Shown: positions 43,033 through 52,238, counted from the stretch's first letter. The stretch: 64,000 nucleotides of DNA from Daejeonella sp. JGW-45 (GCF_029360805.1 NZ_JARKNC010000006.1:188199-252198); one strand, 5' to 3'. Notes: a model not told the origin generated them from the sequence alone. Made by a program: numbers and translations.

Positions 43033-43763
43033 TATGTAAAGATAAGCTTCCAGCCGGCCATCATCAGAACAACCGCCAGGGTGTTTTTTAAAATATTTTG
43101 GTTGAACTTCAAGGCACCGAGGTAAGCTCCGCACAAGCCTCCGGCAAAGGCAACGCTCACATAACCGAGCATATCGGGACTGAAGTTAATTCCTTTGGTG
43201 AGCTGCCCGGCCAATCCCGATAATGAGTTCACAAAAATAAACAGCGCGCTGATCGCTGCTGTCTGCTTTTGGTTTGTCCATCTCAGCAGCAGGAGTATTG
43301 GTGATAGTATAATTCCGCCGCCTATGCCGATCAGCCCGGATAAAAAGCCAATAAGAGATCCGATGAGCACTGACAGGAATATATTGCTCTTTCTTAATTC
43401 GCTATCAGGAATATTTGCGAAGAACAAAAACCGGATGACGGGAATAAAGAGCAAGGAACCGAGTATCTTCTTATAAACAGAGGCTTCCATTATAACCAAT
43501 CCGCCAAGAAATGCCAATGGAATGGACGCTAATGCCAATGGCATGAATATCTTCCATTTGAAATGCTCCCCCCGGTAGAACTGGATAAAGGAGGTCAGCG
43601 AAACAAATAGATTCAGGATCAGTGCTGTAGGCTTCATTACCTCCGGGCTGAAGGCATAGATTGCCATTAAAGCCAGATAGCCGCTTGCTCCGCCATGTCC
43701 GACCGACGAGTACAACATTGCAACAATGAACAGAAGGCAATAAAATAAATAGATGCTTTCCAT
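43032..43763 (-). CDS. TauE/SafE family membrane permease
   Basis: The 243-residue protein has about eight membrane helices with the repeated family pattern SSVGHGGASGYLALMAI and SGLIGIGGGIILSPIL. The TauE/SafE family moves sulfite or other sulfur-containing anions. It sits inside the molybdenum cofactor operon between moeA and moaD. It could therefore handle sulfur compounds or an oxyanion connected with the cofactor; this is inference. Family assignment is good, substrate unknown. Confidence 0.88.
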   Translation of the reverse strand: MESIYLFYCLLFIVAMLYSSVGHGGASGYLALMAIYAFSPEVMKPTALILNLFVSLTSFIQFYRGEHFKWKIFMPLALASIPLAFLGGLVIMEASVYKKILGSLLFIPVIRFLFFANIPDSELRKSNIFLSVLIGSLIGFLSGLIGIGGGIILSPILLLLRWTNQKQTAAISALFIFVNSLSGLAGQLTKGINFSPDMLGYVSVAFAGGLCGAYLGALKFNQNILKNTLAVVLMMAGWKLIFT

Positions 43764-43764
43764 A

Positions 43765-44958
43765 TTATTCCGGTAACATGTGGATTTCTACCAGTTCATT
43801 TTCCGTATAATCTGTCCGGTATTCCTCAAGTATTATCAGGCAGTTTGCTTTGGCAAATGAGCTTAGCCGGAAGGATTCCTGGGCTTTCAGGTCGCTCACA
43901 GTTTTTCCATCATAATGTCCTTTTAGAAACTGGGTAAGTCCGGCAGGTTTCTTTAATGCCATATTTAATGGAACTTTCCGGCTTTCCAAAGCAGTTTCGC
44001 GCTTGCTCATCCGGCCCAGGCAGGGCAGTACGTACTCATAGAAGCAGCTTAATACGGACGCCGGGTTGCCGGGCAGCCCGAATACGATCTTTTCGTCTCT
44101 CTTTCCGAAGAATAGTGGTTTCCCGGGCTTCTGCCGTATTTTGTGAAATACCTGGTCCACTCCGTTCGCTTCTGCCGCCCGGATCACGAAGTCGTAATCG
44201 CCTACACTTACTCCACCAGTCAATAAGACAACATCGCTTTTTTCCAGGGCATACGCCAGAACTGCTGTAAGCTTTAGCAAGGTATCTTCGACAACAAGAA
44301 AGTCGATCTCAGCGACAGTTTGAATCAGGGCGGCTTTTAGGGTAAAAGAGTTGGACTCGTAAACCTGGCCATACTGTAGCGGTTCTCCAGGTACCTGCAG
44401 CTCGTTGCCGGTCAGGATAACGGTTATAGACGGTTTGGGGTACACGCTGACTTCGCTTACTCCGACGCCAGCAAGATAGCCCAGCGCAGCGGGTGTAAGA
44501 AAGCTTCCTGCTTCCATAGCCAGTGCGCCTGCTTTTATCTCTATTCCCTTTGGGCGGAAGTTTAAGCCTTCTGCCAGGTTTTCGTCTTCAACTATCAGCT
44601 TTCCTGCATCTACGCGGGTCCTTTCCTGCATTACAACCGTATCTGCACCCTCCGGAACGGGCGCCCCGGTAAATATCCGCACCGCCTGCCCTGGCTCAAG
44701 AGGTGCTAGTTGTCGCGAGCCGGCAGCAGCCTCACCTTTGAGGTCAAGCTTGCCAAATTGTTTCCAATGGCTGTAATTCAAGGCGTAGCCGTCCATTGAC
44801 GACTGGTTGAAAGGCGGTACATCGGTTTTAGAAAAGACATCTTCGGAAAGGACGTGACCGCCGGCATCTATCAGCGGCACGATAACCGGATTGAGCAGCC
44901 CGGTGTATTTATCTATTAAGTTCTTAGCTTCTGAAACTGAGATAAATTCTCCCCCCAT
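43765..44958 (-). CDS. moeA: Molybdopterin molybdenumtransferase MoeA
   Basis: The 397-residue protein shows the MoeA pattern: VPPFNQSSMDGYALN, RIFTGAPVPEGADTVVMQE, the LTGGVSVGDYDFV motif and VFGLPGNPASVLSCFYEY. It inserts molybdate into adenylated molybdopterin. It begins 3 bp after moaA and ends 1 bp before the permease gene. Length is typical. Confidence 0.97.
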   Translation of the reverse strand: MGGEFISVSEAKNLIDKYTGLLNPVIVPLIDAGGHVLSEDVFSKTDVPPFNQSSMDGYALNYSHWKQFGKLDLKGEAAAGSRQLAPLEPGQAVRIFTGAPVPEGADTVVMQERTRVDAGKLIVEDENLAEGLNFRPKGIEIKAGALAMEAGSFLTPAALGYLAGVGVSEVSVYPKPSITVILTGNELQVPGEPLQYGQVYESNSFTLKAALIQTVAEIDFLVVEDTLLKLTAVLAYALEKSDVVLLTGGVSVGDYDFVIRAAEANGVDQVFHKIRQKPGKPLFFGKRDEKIVFGLPGNPASVLSCFYEYVLPCLGRMSKRETALESRKVPLNMALKKPAGLTQFLKGHYDGKTVSDLKAQESFRLSSFAKANCLIILEEYRTDYTENELVEIHMLPE

Positions 44959-44961
44959 GGC

Positions 44962-45942
44962 TTATCCCCCAATGCTGATCATGCTTCTATTGTGAAGGTC
45001 ATCAGCGTCTATTTTTTCAAAATCTTTGGTGAATTGCCCGCCAAGTTCCTTTGCCTTGGAATGTATGCTTTCCAGGATCAGCGGGAGTACATCCTGTTTG
45101 TTTCTCAGCGCGGAAAGAAGGTCTGTTTCTTTATCGGAGAACAGGCAGTTCTTCATTTTTCCATCTGCTGTCAGGCGCATGCGGTTGCATCCGCTGCAGA
45201 AAGGGGAGCTCATTGTGCTGATGACAGAGAAACTTCCCTTGTGCCCTTCAATCCTGTATTTTTTATCAGTATCGTGAACGCCGTCGTGCAAACGCAGGGG
45301 AGTATACTGAGTTTCTATCTGTTCCAGCATATCCTTCCAAGTAAATACCTGGTTGCTCGTCCAGCGATTTCCATCAAAGGGCATAAATTCGATGAACCTC
45401 ACCTGCAACGGCAGGTCTTTAGTCCAGGCGATGAAGTCGTTGATCTCGCCGTCGTTCAATCCTTTCATTACCACAACATTTATCTTCACGATGATATTGC
45501 AGCTCAGCATCAAATGGATATTATCCATCACTTTCGCAAAACCATCACGGCGGGTAATGATGTTGAATTTGTCGGCGTCCAGGGTATCGAGGCTGATGTT
45601 GACAGATCTTACTTTTGCTTTTGTAAGAACATCTGCAAAATCGTGAAGGCGGGTTGCGTTTGTCGTAAGCGTGAGATCGACAGGAAGGCGTGACAAGCGG
45701 GTTATAATATCTGCAGCATCTTTTCTGACAAGTGGTTCACCGCCGGTAAGACGGATCTTATTTACCCCATTCTCTACAAATATTTTTGCGAGCGACTCAA
45801 TTTCATCCGGCTGCATTAACCTTGCTGCCGGCGTAAATTCATAGTTCTCTTCCGGCATACAGTAAAAGCAGCGAAGGTTGCAGTTATCTGTAAGAGATAT
45901 CCGCAGGTAATTATGAGCTCTGTTGAATGAATCAATAAGCAT
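44962..45942 (-). CDS. moaA: GTP 3',8-cyclase MoaA (radical SAM)
   Basis: The 326-residue enzyme has the N-terminal radical SAM cluster Cys21-x3-Cys25-x2-Cys28 and the C-terminal second cluster Cys249, Cys252 and Cys266. It ends in SIGG, the conserved Gly-Gly tail needed for activity. It converts GTP to 3',8-cyclo-GTP in the first step of molybdenum cofactor synthesis. The usual partner MoaC is not found in this operon. Antisense frames of up to 233 codons over this gene are shadows. Confidence 0.97.
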   Translation of the reverse strand: MLIDSFNRAHNYLRISLTDNCNLRCFYCMPEENYEFTPAARLMQPDEIESLAKIFVENGVNKIRLTGGEPLVRKDAADIITRLSRLPVDLTLTTNATRLHDFADVLTKAKVRSVNISLDTLDADKFNIITRRDGFAKVMDNIHLMLSCNIIVKINVVVMKGLNDGEINDFIAWTKDLPLQVRFIEFMPFDGNRWTSNQVFTWKDMLEQIETQYTPLRLHDGVHDTDKKYRIEGHKGSFSVISTMSSPFCSGCNRMRLTADGKMKNCLFSDKETDLLSALRNKQDVLPLILESIHSKAKELGGQFTKDFEKIDADDLHNRSMISIGG

Positions 45943-45955
45943 GTATAAAGTTAAG

Positions 45956-46561
45956 TTATTTAGGCAATTTCTGGTAGTCCTCGCTTGTATCTATGTCGAT
46001 ACCGCCTTTGTCAAAAGAAACGAAGAATGACTGGCTTTGATATTTCTCGAATAACTTTTTAGCTCCGCTGTCTCCTGTAAGCTCCAAAAGATCGGGAAAG
46101 AGGCTGGAGTGGAAAAGGGCAGGAGTACCGTACGCCCCGTCATAGCTGCATCCTATAATAGTTTTCCCCGTCGTCTTTTGCGCGTCAATTAATTTTTGCA
46201 GGATAGTTGAGTCGGCGAAGGGTTGGTCGCAAACCATAAGTATTACACCATCTGCAGCGGGGTAGGTGCTGTTTAATGCCTTTAAGCCGGTTTTAATAGA
46301 CGAGGCAATGCCGCTTTCCCATTTCGGGTTTTCGACGACGGATCCTTCCTGGAGTTCGATATGATTCAGGATAAGTTCTTTATTGGCTCCCAGTACCACG
46401 ATGAGCTGCTGCGGGTGGACTTGCCTGGCGCTGTCTATAGCATGCTGTAAAAGCATTTTGCCCTTGTAAGCCAGAAGCTGCTTCGCTTGCCCGAGTCGTG
46501 AAGATCTGCCCGCAGCGAGGATGATTACCGAATAGTTCTTTACATTATAAGACAATTTCAT
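45956..46561 (-). CDS. MobA/MocA-like molybdenum cofactor nucleotidyltransferase
   Basis: The 201-residue protein shows the nucleotidyltransferase motif IILAAGRSSRLGQAKQLL and the metal site VILMVCDQPF, then GAYGTPALFHSSLF. These features are close to MocA, which adds CMP to molybdopterin, the form used by xanthine dehydrogenase-type enzymes. The neighbour XdhC supports this. MobA (GMP) is the alternative. Confidence 0.88.
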   Translation of the reverse strand: MKLSYNVKNYSVIILAAGRSSRLGQAKQLLAYKGKMLLQHAIDSARQVHPQQLIVVLGANKELILNHIELQEGSVVENPKWESGIASSIKTGLKALNSTYPAADGVILMVCDQPFADSTILQKLIDAQKTTGKTIIGCSYDGAYGTPALFHSSLFPDLLELTGDSGAKKLFEKYQSQSFFVSFDKGGIDIDTSEDYQKLPK

Positions 46562-46570
46562 GGGTGGTCT

Positions 46571-47686
46571 TTAAGTCCTGGGATGGATAGGGGTATCCCT
46601 GAATTTCAGGAAAGCTCCGTTTCGTTTTGCGAAGGCAGCTTTGACTCCCGCAGCCATGGAAAGAGCAATCTCCTCGGGAGTCACCGCACCGATATCCAGG
46701 CCAACGGGAGCATGGATACGATCCATATCAGCCTGGCTTATTGCAGAACCTTCTTCTTCAAGTTCCCTCCAGATCCTTTCTGAACGCACTCTTGGACCCA
46801 GCATTCCAATGAAAGAAGCAGAAGTCGCCAATACCCTGGAAAGGTTTTTTTTGTCGGTTTTATAATCGTGCGACATCAGGACGACTGCTGTATGCTCATC
46901 AATGGTGAGATCGGAAAGGCCTGCGGGCGCTACAATGACATCCGTATGAGCCAGCACCAGGGGGTTGATCTTCATCACATCACCGCAGACGCTTACGCGC
47001 CAATCCAATTCCTTTAACAGCCGGCTCATGGGATAAATATCATATTGGTGCCCCATTAAAACAATATGAATTTCCGGAGGCAAGATCTCTATAAAGAGCT
47101 CAAGTCTTCTATCAGCACTTTTAAATTGGGCCGGGGCAGACTTTGCTTCCGACATCTGGAGGTGGATGCGATCATTGATCTCTCGTGCGAGGTCATCAGA
47201 AAAGAGCTTACTCAGATTATCAGGCCCGGTATACCTGATCACGTCGCCGCGTTGGATGTGATTCCATTTGCCTTCAACGTTGGTTATCGTAATCAGAGTA
47301 TGGGTGTCCCTGCCGTTTGCTGTACAGCTCTTCAATGTCTCCACAGGATTATTCGCATCATTCAGATCAAGCGGAGTGAAGAGGACATCAATAATGCCGT
47401 TGCAGCCGAGGCCTACACCGATCTGATGAGGGTCGTCTTCCGTGGTGTCGTAGGTTATTAAGGTTGGCCTGGAACTGTTTATAGCCAGACGCGCCCGTTT
47501 GAGGGCATCTCCTTCAAGACAGCCGCCGCTGATGCCCCCGGTCCATGAACCATTATCAAGCACCAGCATTCTCGCCCCTGTGCGTCTGTATGAAGAGCCT
47601 TCAACCCGTACCACGGTGGCTAATGCCGCATGGATTCCTGGTTCTATCGCTTCGTAAGCTTTGATAATTGCTTTTATCTCTTTCAT
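46571..47686 (-). CDS. xdhC: XdhC/CoxI family protein
   Basis: The 371-residue protein has the XdhC N-terminal domain (ALATVVRVEGSSYRRTGARMLV, GGISGGCLEGDAL) and a Rossmann-like C-terminal part (IHIVLMGHQYDIYPM, then TSASFIGMLGPRVRSERIW). XdhC helps insert sulfurated cofactor into xanthine dehydrogenase. It is the first gene of the cofactor operon. No dehydrogenase subunit gene lies in the window, so the client enzyme must be encoded elsewhere. Confidence 0.93.
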   Translation of the reverse strand: MKEIKAIIKAYEAIEPGIHAALATVVRVEGSSYRRTGARMLVLDNGSWTGGISGGCLEGDALKRARLAINSSRPTLITYDTTEDDPHQIGVGLGCNGIIDVLFTPLDLNDANNPVETLKSCTANGRDTHTLITITNVEGKWNHIQRGDVIRYTGPDNLSKLFSDDLAREINDRIHLQMSEAKSAPAQFKSADRRLELFIEILPPEIHIVLMGHQYDIYPMSRLLKELDWRVSVCGDVMKINPLVLAHTDVIVAPAGLSDLTIDEHTAVVLMSHDYKTDKKNLSRVLATSASFIGMLGPRVRSERIWRELEEEGSAISQADMDRIHAPVGLDIGAVTPEEIALSMAAGVKAAFAKRNGAFLKFRDTPIHPRT

Positions 47687-47825
47687 TGAGGGAATACCTT
47701 TTTTCGTCTGGTAACAGGCGGAATAAAATTAACAGAAAAACTTCTTGTATTATTTTATTACCAACATTGATACATGTGAAACTTGGAAAGGTATTTTGCA
47801 AATTCGTTAAGCCAATATAAACCGA

Positions 47826-48287
47826 ATGAAAAGATTAATCCTAATAGCGGCAGTTCTTACCTGCGTCCTAACTGCGAATGCGCAATCAGACAATTTTAAA
47901 TTTGACCAGGCGTTGGCAACCAAGCTCGGCGCTGACGACTATGGTATGAAAAGGTACGTGCTCGTAATGCTTAAAACGGGTACGGCGGGTATTACCGACA
48001 AAAAGGTGGTTGACAGTCTTTTTAGGGGGCATTTCAGTAATATGCAGAAACTTACTGGCGAAGGAAAGCTTGTGGTAGCTGGTCCGATAGGGAAAAACGA
48101 CAAGAACTACCGTGGTATTTTTATACTGAACGTACCTAAGGTGGAAGAGGCCCGGGCGCTTGTGGATACAGATCCTGCGGTAAAGGCCGGAATGCTGGAT
48201 GCGGATTTGTTCCCCTGGTATGGTTCTGCTGCTTTGTCTGAATATTTACCGTACCACGACAAGGTGCAAAAAAGGAAAACCTTCTGA
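47826..48287 (+). CDS. Secreted YciI-like protein
   Basis: The 153-residue protein has a signal peptide (MKRLILIAAVLTCVLTANAQ) and a YCII-related fold: RYVLVMLKTGTAG, HFSNMQKLTGEGKLVVAGPIG and the C-terminal VDTDPAVKAGMLDADLFPWYG. YCII-domain proteins are usually cytoplasmic and small. This one is exported. Function is unknown; an active His in HFSNM is consistent with the family. It stands alone between convergent or divergent neighbours. Confidence 0.8.
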   Translation: MKRLILIAAVLTCVLTANAQSDNFKFDQALATKLGADDYGMKRYVLVMLKTGTAGITDKKVVDSLFRGHFSNMQKLTGEGKLVVAGPIGKNDKNYRGIFILNVPKVEEARALVDTDPAVKAGMLDADLFPWYGSAALSEYLPYHDKVQKRKTF

Positions 48288-48353
48288 GAAGCTACAAAGT
48301 TCGCCGATAAATTATGGATTCGTCACAACAGTGACAATGAAATGAGTGCGGGC

Positions 48354-49445
48354 TTACCATGATGATTTGAAAGTAATTATGAATTTGGCGCCTTCATTGA
48401 TACCGCTAACTACCTCAATGGTGCCTTTTAAATTCGTTACATGATTATAGACGAGGTATAAGCCTATGCCTTTACTATCTATATGATCATGGAATTTTTG
48501 GTTGAGGCCAAAGATCCTCTCGCTGACGCGCTCCATATCAAAGCCCATCCCATTATCACTTATTATCAACTGTTTTTTATCGTTGTTGATTGCCGTTATT
48601 ATTGAAATGGCCGGTGTTATTCCCGGCTGTGCATATTTAATGGAGTTCGTGATCAGGTTGAGAAAGATACTTTCCATATATGCCCGGTTGAATTTGATTT
48701 CGCCAAATGCAGAGAAATCGGATGTTATTTCGGCATTTGACACCTGGATAAGCGATTTTATCGACGTAAGTACCGATTGAAGGCTCTCGTTAAGTTGTAC
48801 AGTTTCCACTGTTACAGGAAGCTTATCTTTTTGGATAAGTGTGTCAACTGAGTTGTTCAGGACTTCGCTTAAATTTTCTGCTGTAGCCCTCAGAACCGCC
48901 ATATATTCTCTTGTCTCTTCGTCAAATATCTTAGCAGGATCCAGCAAACTGAACAGGGAAAGTAGATTGTTTACCGGCGCCCTGAGATCGTGAGACGTGG
49001 TATAACTGAGTTGCTTCAGTTCTTTATTGATATTGGTGAGATTGGCGAGGTGCAGATTTCTTTCTTCTTCCAGTTTCTTTTTTGCGGTAACATTCTTAGC
49101 GATGGCGTATACTAACTCATCTTTTGGGGATGGCATTGATGTCCATGCGAGCCAGACGATCTCGCCACTTTTGGTTTGATAGCGGTTCTCGAAGTTAAGC
49201 AGTGGATTAGAGCTGAGAACAATCTCCCTTGATGCCTTGGTAATAATTTTGTCTTCGTCGTACACAAAGGTACTGATCGGCTGGGATAAAAGTTCCTCAT
49301 TGGTATAGCCGAGGAGCTTAGACACGGCTGGATTTATACGCCGAAAATAGCCGTCAAAACCAGCTATGCAAAGCAGATCCGGCGATAACTCAAAAAAGTG
49401 CTCAAACTTATATAATGGGTCTTGGCTATGATCGGTATCGCTCAT
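48354..49445 (-). CDS. PAS domain sensor histidine kinase
   Basis: The 363-residue protein has an N-terminal PAS domain (LLCIAGFDGYFRRINPAVSKLLGY through about residue 125), the histidine box TTSHDLRAPVNN with His152, and an HATPase domain (NSIKYAQPG, ISDNGMGFDMERV). No membrane helix is visible, so it is cytoplasmic. It lacks a receiver, and no partner regulator lies beside it. Kinase identity secure; signal unknown. Confidence 0.94.
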   Translation of the reverse strand: MSDTDHSQDPLYKFEHFFELSPDLLCIAGFDGYFRRINPAVSKLLGYTNEELLSQPISTFVYDEDKIITKASREIVLSSNPLLNFENRYQTKSGEIVWLAWTSMPSPKDELVYAIAKNVTAKKKLEEERNLHLANLTNINKELKQLSYTTSHDLRAPVNNLLSLFSLLDPAKIFDEETREYMAVLRATAENLSEVLNNSVDTLIQKDKLPVTVETVQLNESLQSVLTSIKSLIQVSNAEITSDFSAFGEIKFNRAYMESIFLNLITNSIKYAQPGITPAISIITAINNDKKQLIISDNGMGFDMERVSERIFGLNQKFHDHIDSKGIGLYLVYNHVTNLKGTIEVVSGINEGAKFIITFKSSW

Positions 49446-49610
49446 CTGTCATTTGGTAAAATGCACTATAAAGTAAATGAAAAGTTACTGATTTCTCAAA
49501 ATCTTTAAAGCTCAACTTGAGCAATTAAATAAAGATGATAAAAAGATGGAAGCAACCCTTTGCCATACGCTGACGTAGTCTCTATAACTAACACTAATCA
49601 AACTAATTTT

Positions 49611-50096
49611 ATGAAAGCTATTTTGAAAAGCCAATTGTTTTCGCTGATTGCGATAGGCGCAATTCTGCTTGTTTCGTTTTCCGGTTGTAAGAAGGATGAC
49701 GATGAGGAAGTGGATCCGATGAAACGGGTGACAGTTACTCTTAGCGGAGCCCAGGAAGTACCAGCTGTTACATCTTCAGGGACAGGTTCTGCTAAATTGG
49801 TGTTCGACCCGGTGCTGAAAACCATTAATTATAATATGACCTGGACCCTCGGTTCTGCCTCGGCTACCACAACCAATATGCACTTTCATGGTGCAGAGGA
49901 TGGTTCCCCGACAAAGAGTTCTGGAGTTATAATTGGGATTACTGGATTTACCACAGCTAACACGGGAACAATTTCGGGAACTACCAGGGTGTTAACAGAT
50001 GTCGAAGTGGCACAGTTACTCGCCGGTAAATGGTACCTCAATATTCACAGTTCAACCGTACCGGCGGGCGAACTAAGAGGGAACATCAATTTCTAA
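49611..50096 (+). CDS. CHRD domain lipoprotein
   Basis: The 161-residue protein begins at ATG 49611 with a lipoprotein signal (LLVSFSGCKK, lipidated Cys). The rest is a CHRD domain: VTLSGAQEVPAVTSSGTGSAKLVFD, NMHFHGAEDG and WYLNIHSSTVPAGELRGNI. A frame open from 49560 adds residues before the signal and is not used. The function of CHRD proteins is poorly known; it is likely exposed at the cell surface or periplasm. A hairpin terminator follows. Confidence 0.88.
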   Translation: MKAILKSQLFSLIAIGAILLVSFSGCKKDDDEEVDPMKRVTVTLSGAQEVPAVTSSGTGSAKLVFDPVLKTINYNMTWTLGSASATTTNMHFHGAEDGSPTKSSGVIIGITGFTTANTGTISGTTRVLTDVEVAQLLAGKWYLNIHSSTVPAGELRGNINF

Positions 50097-50126
50097 TTAA
50101 CGCAAGCTCATAAGGGTTAATCAATT

Positions 50127-50156
50127 AAACAGGTGGGATTATGATCCTGCCTGTTT
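50127..50156 (+). terminator. Terminator after the CHRD lipoprotein gene
   Basis: AAACAGG (50127-50133) pairs with CCTGTTT (50150-50156), with an inner GGAT/ATCC pair, followed by AG and five T residues. Confidence 0.7.
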
Positions 50157-50203
50157 AGTTTTTGTATTGGTTCGCCAGGATTCACATTTAATCCCTCTTC
50201 GCA

Positions 50204-51019
50204 TTGATCAGTACCTTCAAGATTGCTTGCTGTAGTTTTCTTATCGCTGTGTCAACAGGTTCAAGTAGCCAGGAGCTATTTGTAACTACGGAGCCTGCAA
50301 GTAATATGCCGAAGAACTCCATACGCGTCAGGCTGACCAACGAAGGCGTTAACGAATCAGACCTTAAGAGCCGCAACAGCCTGGGAGTGATGTATGGGCT
50401 CAGCAGCGATCTGATGATAAACGCGAATGCTTATATGGCCGACTTCTATCAGAGAAAGCAGCGAATCAGCGGTTATTCTTTCTATGCCAAATACCGTTTC
50501 CTTAATGTTGACAATGTGCAAAAGCATTTCAGGGGCGCTGTCTTTGGCCAATATACAACTGTTAAATTTCCGATCGTGCATGATGAGATCAATCTCGCGG
50601 GCGAAAATAATGGTTTGCAGGGTGGAGTTGTGTTCACTCAACTGATGCATAAGTTAGCTCTTTCCGGCTCAGTTTCTTATACACAGTCGCTCGATAAGTT
50701 TGCTCCCGGCCACGAGATGATGCACGACAATGCTCATAACAGCTTCGTTTACACACTCTCTTCTGGCTACCTTTTGTTCCCGAGGGAGTATAAAAACTAT
50801 AAGCAGCTGAACACAAATCTATATCTTGAGTTCATGGGTGATTCTCATACCGGATCCGGCAGAAACTTTATGGATGCTTCCCCTTCGCTGCAATTCATAA
50901 TAGGTAGTAAACTCAGGCTCGACCTTTCGAAGCGGGTTCAGCTATGGGGAAATATGGAAAGGAGATTTAAGAATTTGTATTTAGCAAGAATAGAATACAA
51001 TTTGTTCAACGTCTTTTAG
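50204..51019 (+). CDS. Putative outer-membrane beta-barrel protein
   Basis: I do not recognise the family of this 271-residue protein. The start is TTG 50204; an in-frame stop lies just upstream and no ATG is available. The first 22 residues look like a signal peptide. The rest alternates short beta strands with aromatic residues and ends in ARIEYNLFNVF, a C-terminal aromatic residue common in outer-membrane barrels. The pattern suggests a small barrel in the outer membrane. It has no close partner gene. Confidence 0.65.
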   Translation: MISTFKIACCSFLIAVSTGSSSQELFVTTEPASNMPKNSIRVRLTNEGVNESDLKSRNSLGVMYGLSSDLMINANAYMADFYQRKQRISGYSFYAKYRFLNVDNVQKHFRGAVFGQYTTVKFPIVHDEINLAGENNGLQGGVVFTQLMHKLALSGSVSYTQSLDKFAPGHEMMHDNAHNSFVYTLSSGYLLFPREYKNYKQLNTNLYLEFMGDSHTGSGRNFMDASPSLQFIIGSKLRLDLSKRVQLWGNMERRFKNLYLARIEYNLFNVF

Positions 51020-51030
51020 GCCCTGCAGCT

Positions 51031-51513
51031 TTAATAGACCCTTTTCATACCAAATCTCTGCTTCCGCGTCTTGCCATTACTAGTTCCGGAAACTTCAGCG
51101 TACAAAGAATCTGCCGTGATCCTGGTGTAAGAAACTACCTGTGGAAAATCATGTGCGAGATTTTCAAACACCAGTTGCGTTGCGGTATTTGTTTTTAGTG
51201 GAAATATGACCGGCTTGTCATTATTCTGGCCTTTAACTGTCGGGATATAATGCAGCACATTGTTCCTTTCTATCAGTTGGATGGTCTCAAATACAAGTGT
51301 GTCCTTATCTTTAATCATGTAGCTTTTCCCGGAAAATTCCGCATTGCTGATTTTTTTCCAGGTCTCATACAGGTTTCCTCTGGCCATTTTGGTTTCCCAG
51401 GTCCCCACCAGCCAGTCGGGCCTTCCGTTTTGCAGGTGCGGTAGCGCTACGAAGCCGCTTAGCAGGTATGCCGTTATAGCGGCAAGTACAAGGGTCTTGA
51501 TCGGGCGAATCAT
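51031..51513 (-). CDS. DUF6265-like exported protein
   Basis: The 160-residue protein has an N-terminal hydrophobic segment (LAAITAYLLSGFVALP), then WLVGTWETKMARGNLYETWKKIS and ENLAHDFPQVVSYTRI, a pattern I associate with the DUF6265 family. The domain resembles small lipocalin-like ligand-binding folds, but no function is known. It converges on the barrel protein gene, ending 11 bp from it. Confidence 0.7.
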   Translation of the reverse strand: MIRPIKTLVLAAITAYLLSGFVALPHLQNGRPDWLVGTWETKMARGNLYETWKKISNAEFSGKSYMIKDKDTLVFETIQLIERNNVLHYIPTVKGQNNDKPVIFPLKTNTATQLVFENLAHDFPQVVSYTRITADSLYAEVSGTSNGKTRKQRFGMKRVY

Positions 51514-51532
51514 TAGGTATAAAATGGGTATA

Positions 51533-51697
51533 TTAAGATAGCGATAAAAACTGATATAGAAGATCTATTCGTTCGATATGCCCGACAGCATGTGCTTGAG
51601 AATGGGTCTGCATTTCTCTCGGCAGCAAGGGTAAAACCTCCTGTGCTGCCATTGTTCTGATTTTGGAGACATGCCCCACCAGAATACCGGCTGTCAT
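51533..51697 (-). CDS. Candidate small protein (54 codons)
   Basis: ATG 51697 opens a 54-codon frame (MTAGILVGHVSKIRTMAAQE at the start) ending at TAA 51533. It begins 13 nt after the stop of the zinc-finger-like gene on the same strand and fills the gap up to the next gene. It has no recognisable motif. An open frame of this length occurs by chance fairly often, so evidence is weak. Confidence 0.25.
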   Translation of the reverse strand: MTAGILVGHVSKIRTMAAQEVLPLLPREMQTHSQAHAVGHIERIDLLYQFLSLS

Positions 51698-51709
51698 GTA
51701 ATTGTAATT

Positions 51710-52072
51710 CTAGCTAAGTGGTTTTCTGTGTTTTTTTACTACCAAAAATACTTCCCCATCCAACCTCATATATCCGTAGTCGTAACAAAAATAGTAAGTA
51801 TTACCAGTCTGAGTATTGTAAAGATGTGTATGATAATTTAGATCAAAGCCATTTCGGAGTAAGTCCTCTCTTTTTAATTTGATCTTATCCCGGGTACACA
51901 GCCGGGATAAAATAGAGTGGTTTTTGCGAAGTATCGCATTTACCGGTCGCAGGGCAGAGGCAGCGCCTGCTTTGCGATGATTGTTGTAATTACTGCGGCA
52001 ATGATCATCGCAGAATTTCTTATCAGTTCTGCCTCGCAGTGCGGTACCACAGTCTAAACACGGACGTTCCAT
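51710..52072 (-). CDS. Small zinc-ribbon-like protein of unknown function
   Basis: The 120-residue protein begins with a four-cysteine cluster (CLDCGTALRGRTDKKFCDDHC) likely to bind zinc, followed by a basic segment and a Tyr-rich C-terminal half (NGFDLNYHTHLYNTQTG, YYFCYDYGYMRL). I do not know its function; nucleic acid binding is possible. It diverges from the ssb gene and shares its upstream region. Confidence 0.7.
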   Translation of the reverse strand: MERPCLDCGTALRGRTDKKFCDDHCRSNYNNHRKAGAASALRPVNAILRKNHSILSRLCTRDKIKLKREDLLRNGFDLNYHTHLYNTQTGNTYYFCYDYGYMRLDGEVFLVVKKHRKPLS

Positions 52073-52169
52073 AGGGTAAATATTTAGACTGAATTTAACA
52101 CTCGGCGTTTAGAAACGGATATAGCCGTGTATATCCGTTTAGTTTCCGGTAAATTTTTCTTCTACTGCG

Positions 52170-52177
52170 CATCTTTG
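52170..52177 (+). promoter_or_regulatory. Candidate -7 box of ssb
   Basis: CATCTTTG is one base off the TATCTTTG form seen elsewhere in the window and lies 61 nt before the ssb ATG. Confidence 0.3.
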
Positions 52178-52238
52178 ACTTGTTGCTGGACGATGGCTGA
52201 CCAGTATTCTATAATGGATATTTTAAATTTTTTAACAA

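Noticed and set aside
43032-43134. Longer moaD start at 43134
   Set aside because: The extra 34 residues lie within the TauE-type gene in another frame and do not fit the ubiquitin-like fold of MoaD.
44992-45693. 233-codon open frame opposite moaA
   Set aside because: It lies fully inside moaA, whose radical SAM motifs are clear. The translation has no domain features, so it is a shadow frame.
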